Shown here piece after piece: positions 63,836-64,000 of a DNA stretch of 64,000 nt. Numbering within the stretch: position 1 is the first letter of the stretch; each line of letters starts with the position of its first letter. Location: positions 62,001-126,000 of the forward strand of contig SADC01000251.1 of assembly GCA_004194705.1 (NCBI GenBank), in the 5' to 3' direction. Origin of the DNA: Ditylenchus dipsaci (taxonomy: Eukaryota > Nematoda > Chromadorea > Rhabditida > Anguinidae). A program made the position numbers and the translations under genes. Below the pieces are notes generated by a model. It saw nothing but the letters and a program-made list of their open reading frames with translations. It did not search any database and was not told the DNA's origin.

Positions 63836-64000
63836 TTATTCAAGATCAACACATTGTGAGTTTGTTTATATTTTCATTAGTGTCTCGTTATCCTTGATAC
63901 CTTTTACAGTTAGTCAAGCTTCAAATCGAGCGTGAACTGCGGAAGAAAAGAAAGGACGATTTGGCGGATAGTCAAGGCGCTAGCATTGGACGAGATGGAC

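Overview
This window looks like a gene-poor, transposon-rich stretch of an invertebrate nuclear genome. The evidence is GT-AG introns often only 30-60 nt long, AATAAA polyadenylation signals, AT-rich spacers, and many DNA-transposon families. Short introns, a divergent ubiquitin fused to ribosomal protein S27a, and small secreted Tyr/Asn/Gly-rich or Cys-bearing proteins would suit a nematode or another small-intron ecdysozoan. I cannot name the species.

Recognised host genes, none of which appears as one long open reading frame: ubiquitin-like/RPS27A fusion (2324-5853, minus), a SIRT2-type sirtuin of about 13 exons (6730-9633, minus), a Thr/Pro- and Cys-bearing probable extracellular protein (10304-14278, minus), two small secreted-protein genes (18985-19590 and 20724-22017, plus), the C-terminal half of L-2-hydroxyglutarate dehydrogenase (22671-about 23795, minus, next to a run of Ns), a two-exon secreted protein (37576-38226, minus), and an unrecognised gene with six phase-0 exons (53194-60727, plus). 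They look unrelated in function; I see no pathway or operon-like grouping.

The rest is mobile DNA, often nested. There is a near-complete Tc1-like element (14357-16034), a piggyBac-type foldback (17819-18746), a 2.5 kb giant palindrome (24485-27045), a Merlin derivative (32247-32649), a Tigger remnant (34780-35686), a mariner foldback (45211-46145), a BED-finger hAT element with 8-bp target duplications (48414-51978) split by a Tigger element and itself sitting in a pogo element, a pogo element with transposase remnants (60951-62644), and a PIF/Harbinger fragment at the right edge.

The most striking pattern is architectural. At least ten elements, most with visible 8-bp (hAT-type) target duplications, have ends built from short sequence words of about 10-17 bp repeated in one orientation at the left end and inverted at the right. 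The word differs completely between families but is kept within each. Pogo/Tigger-type short elements show the same word replacement. A second recurrent unit is a GC-rich hairpin carrying TCTAAGGTAnGTG in both arms, found at the centre of otherwise different palindromes.

Most frameshifts in recognisable genes sit at homopolymer runs, so assembly error is a better explanation than gene death for much of the apparent breakage.
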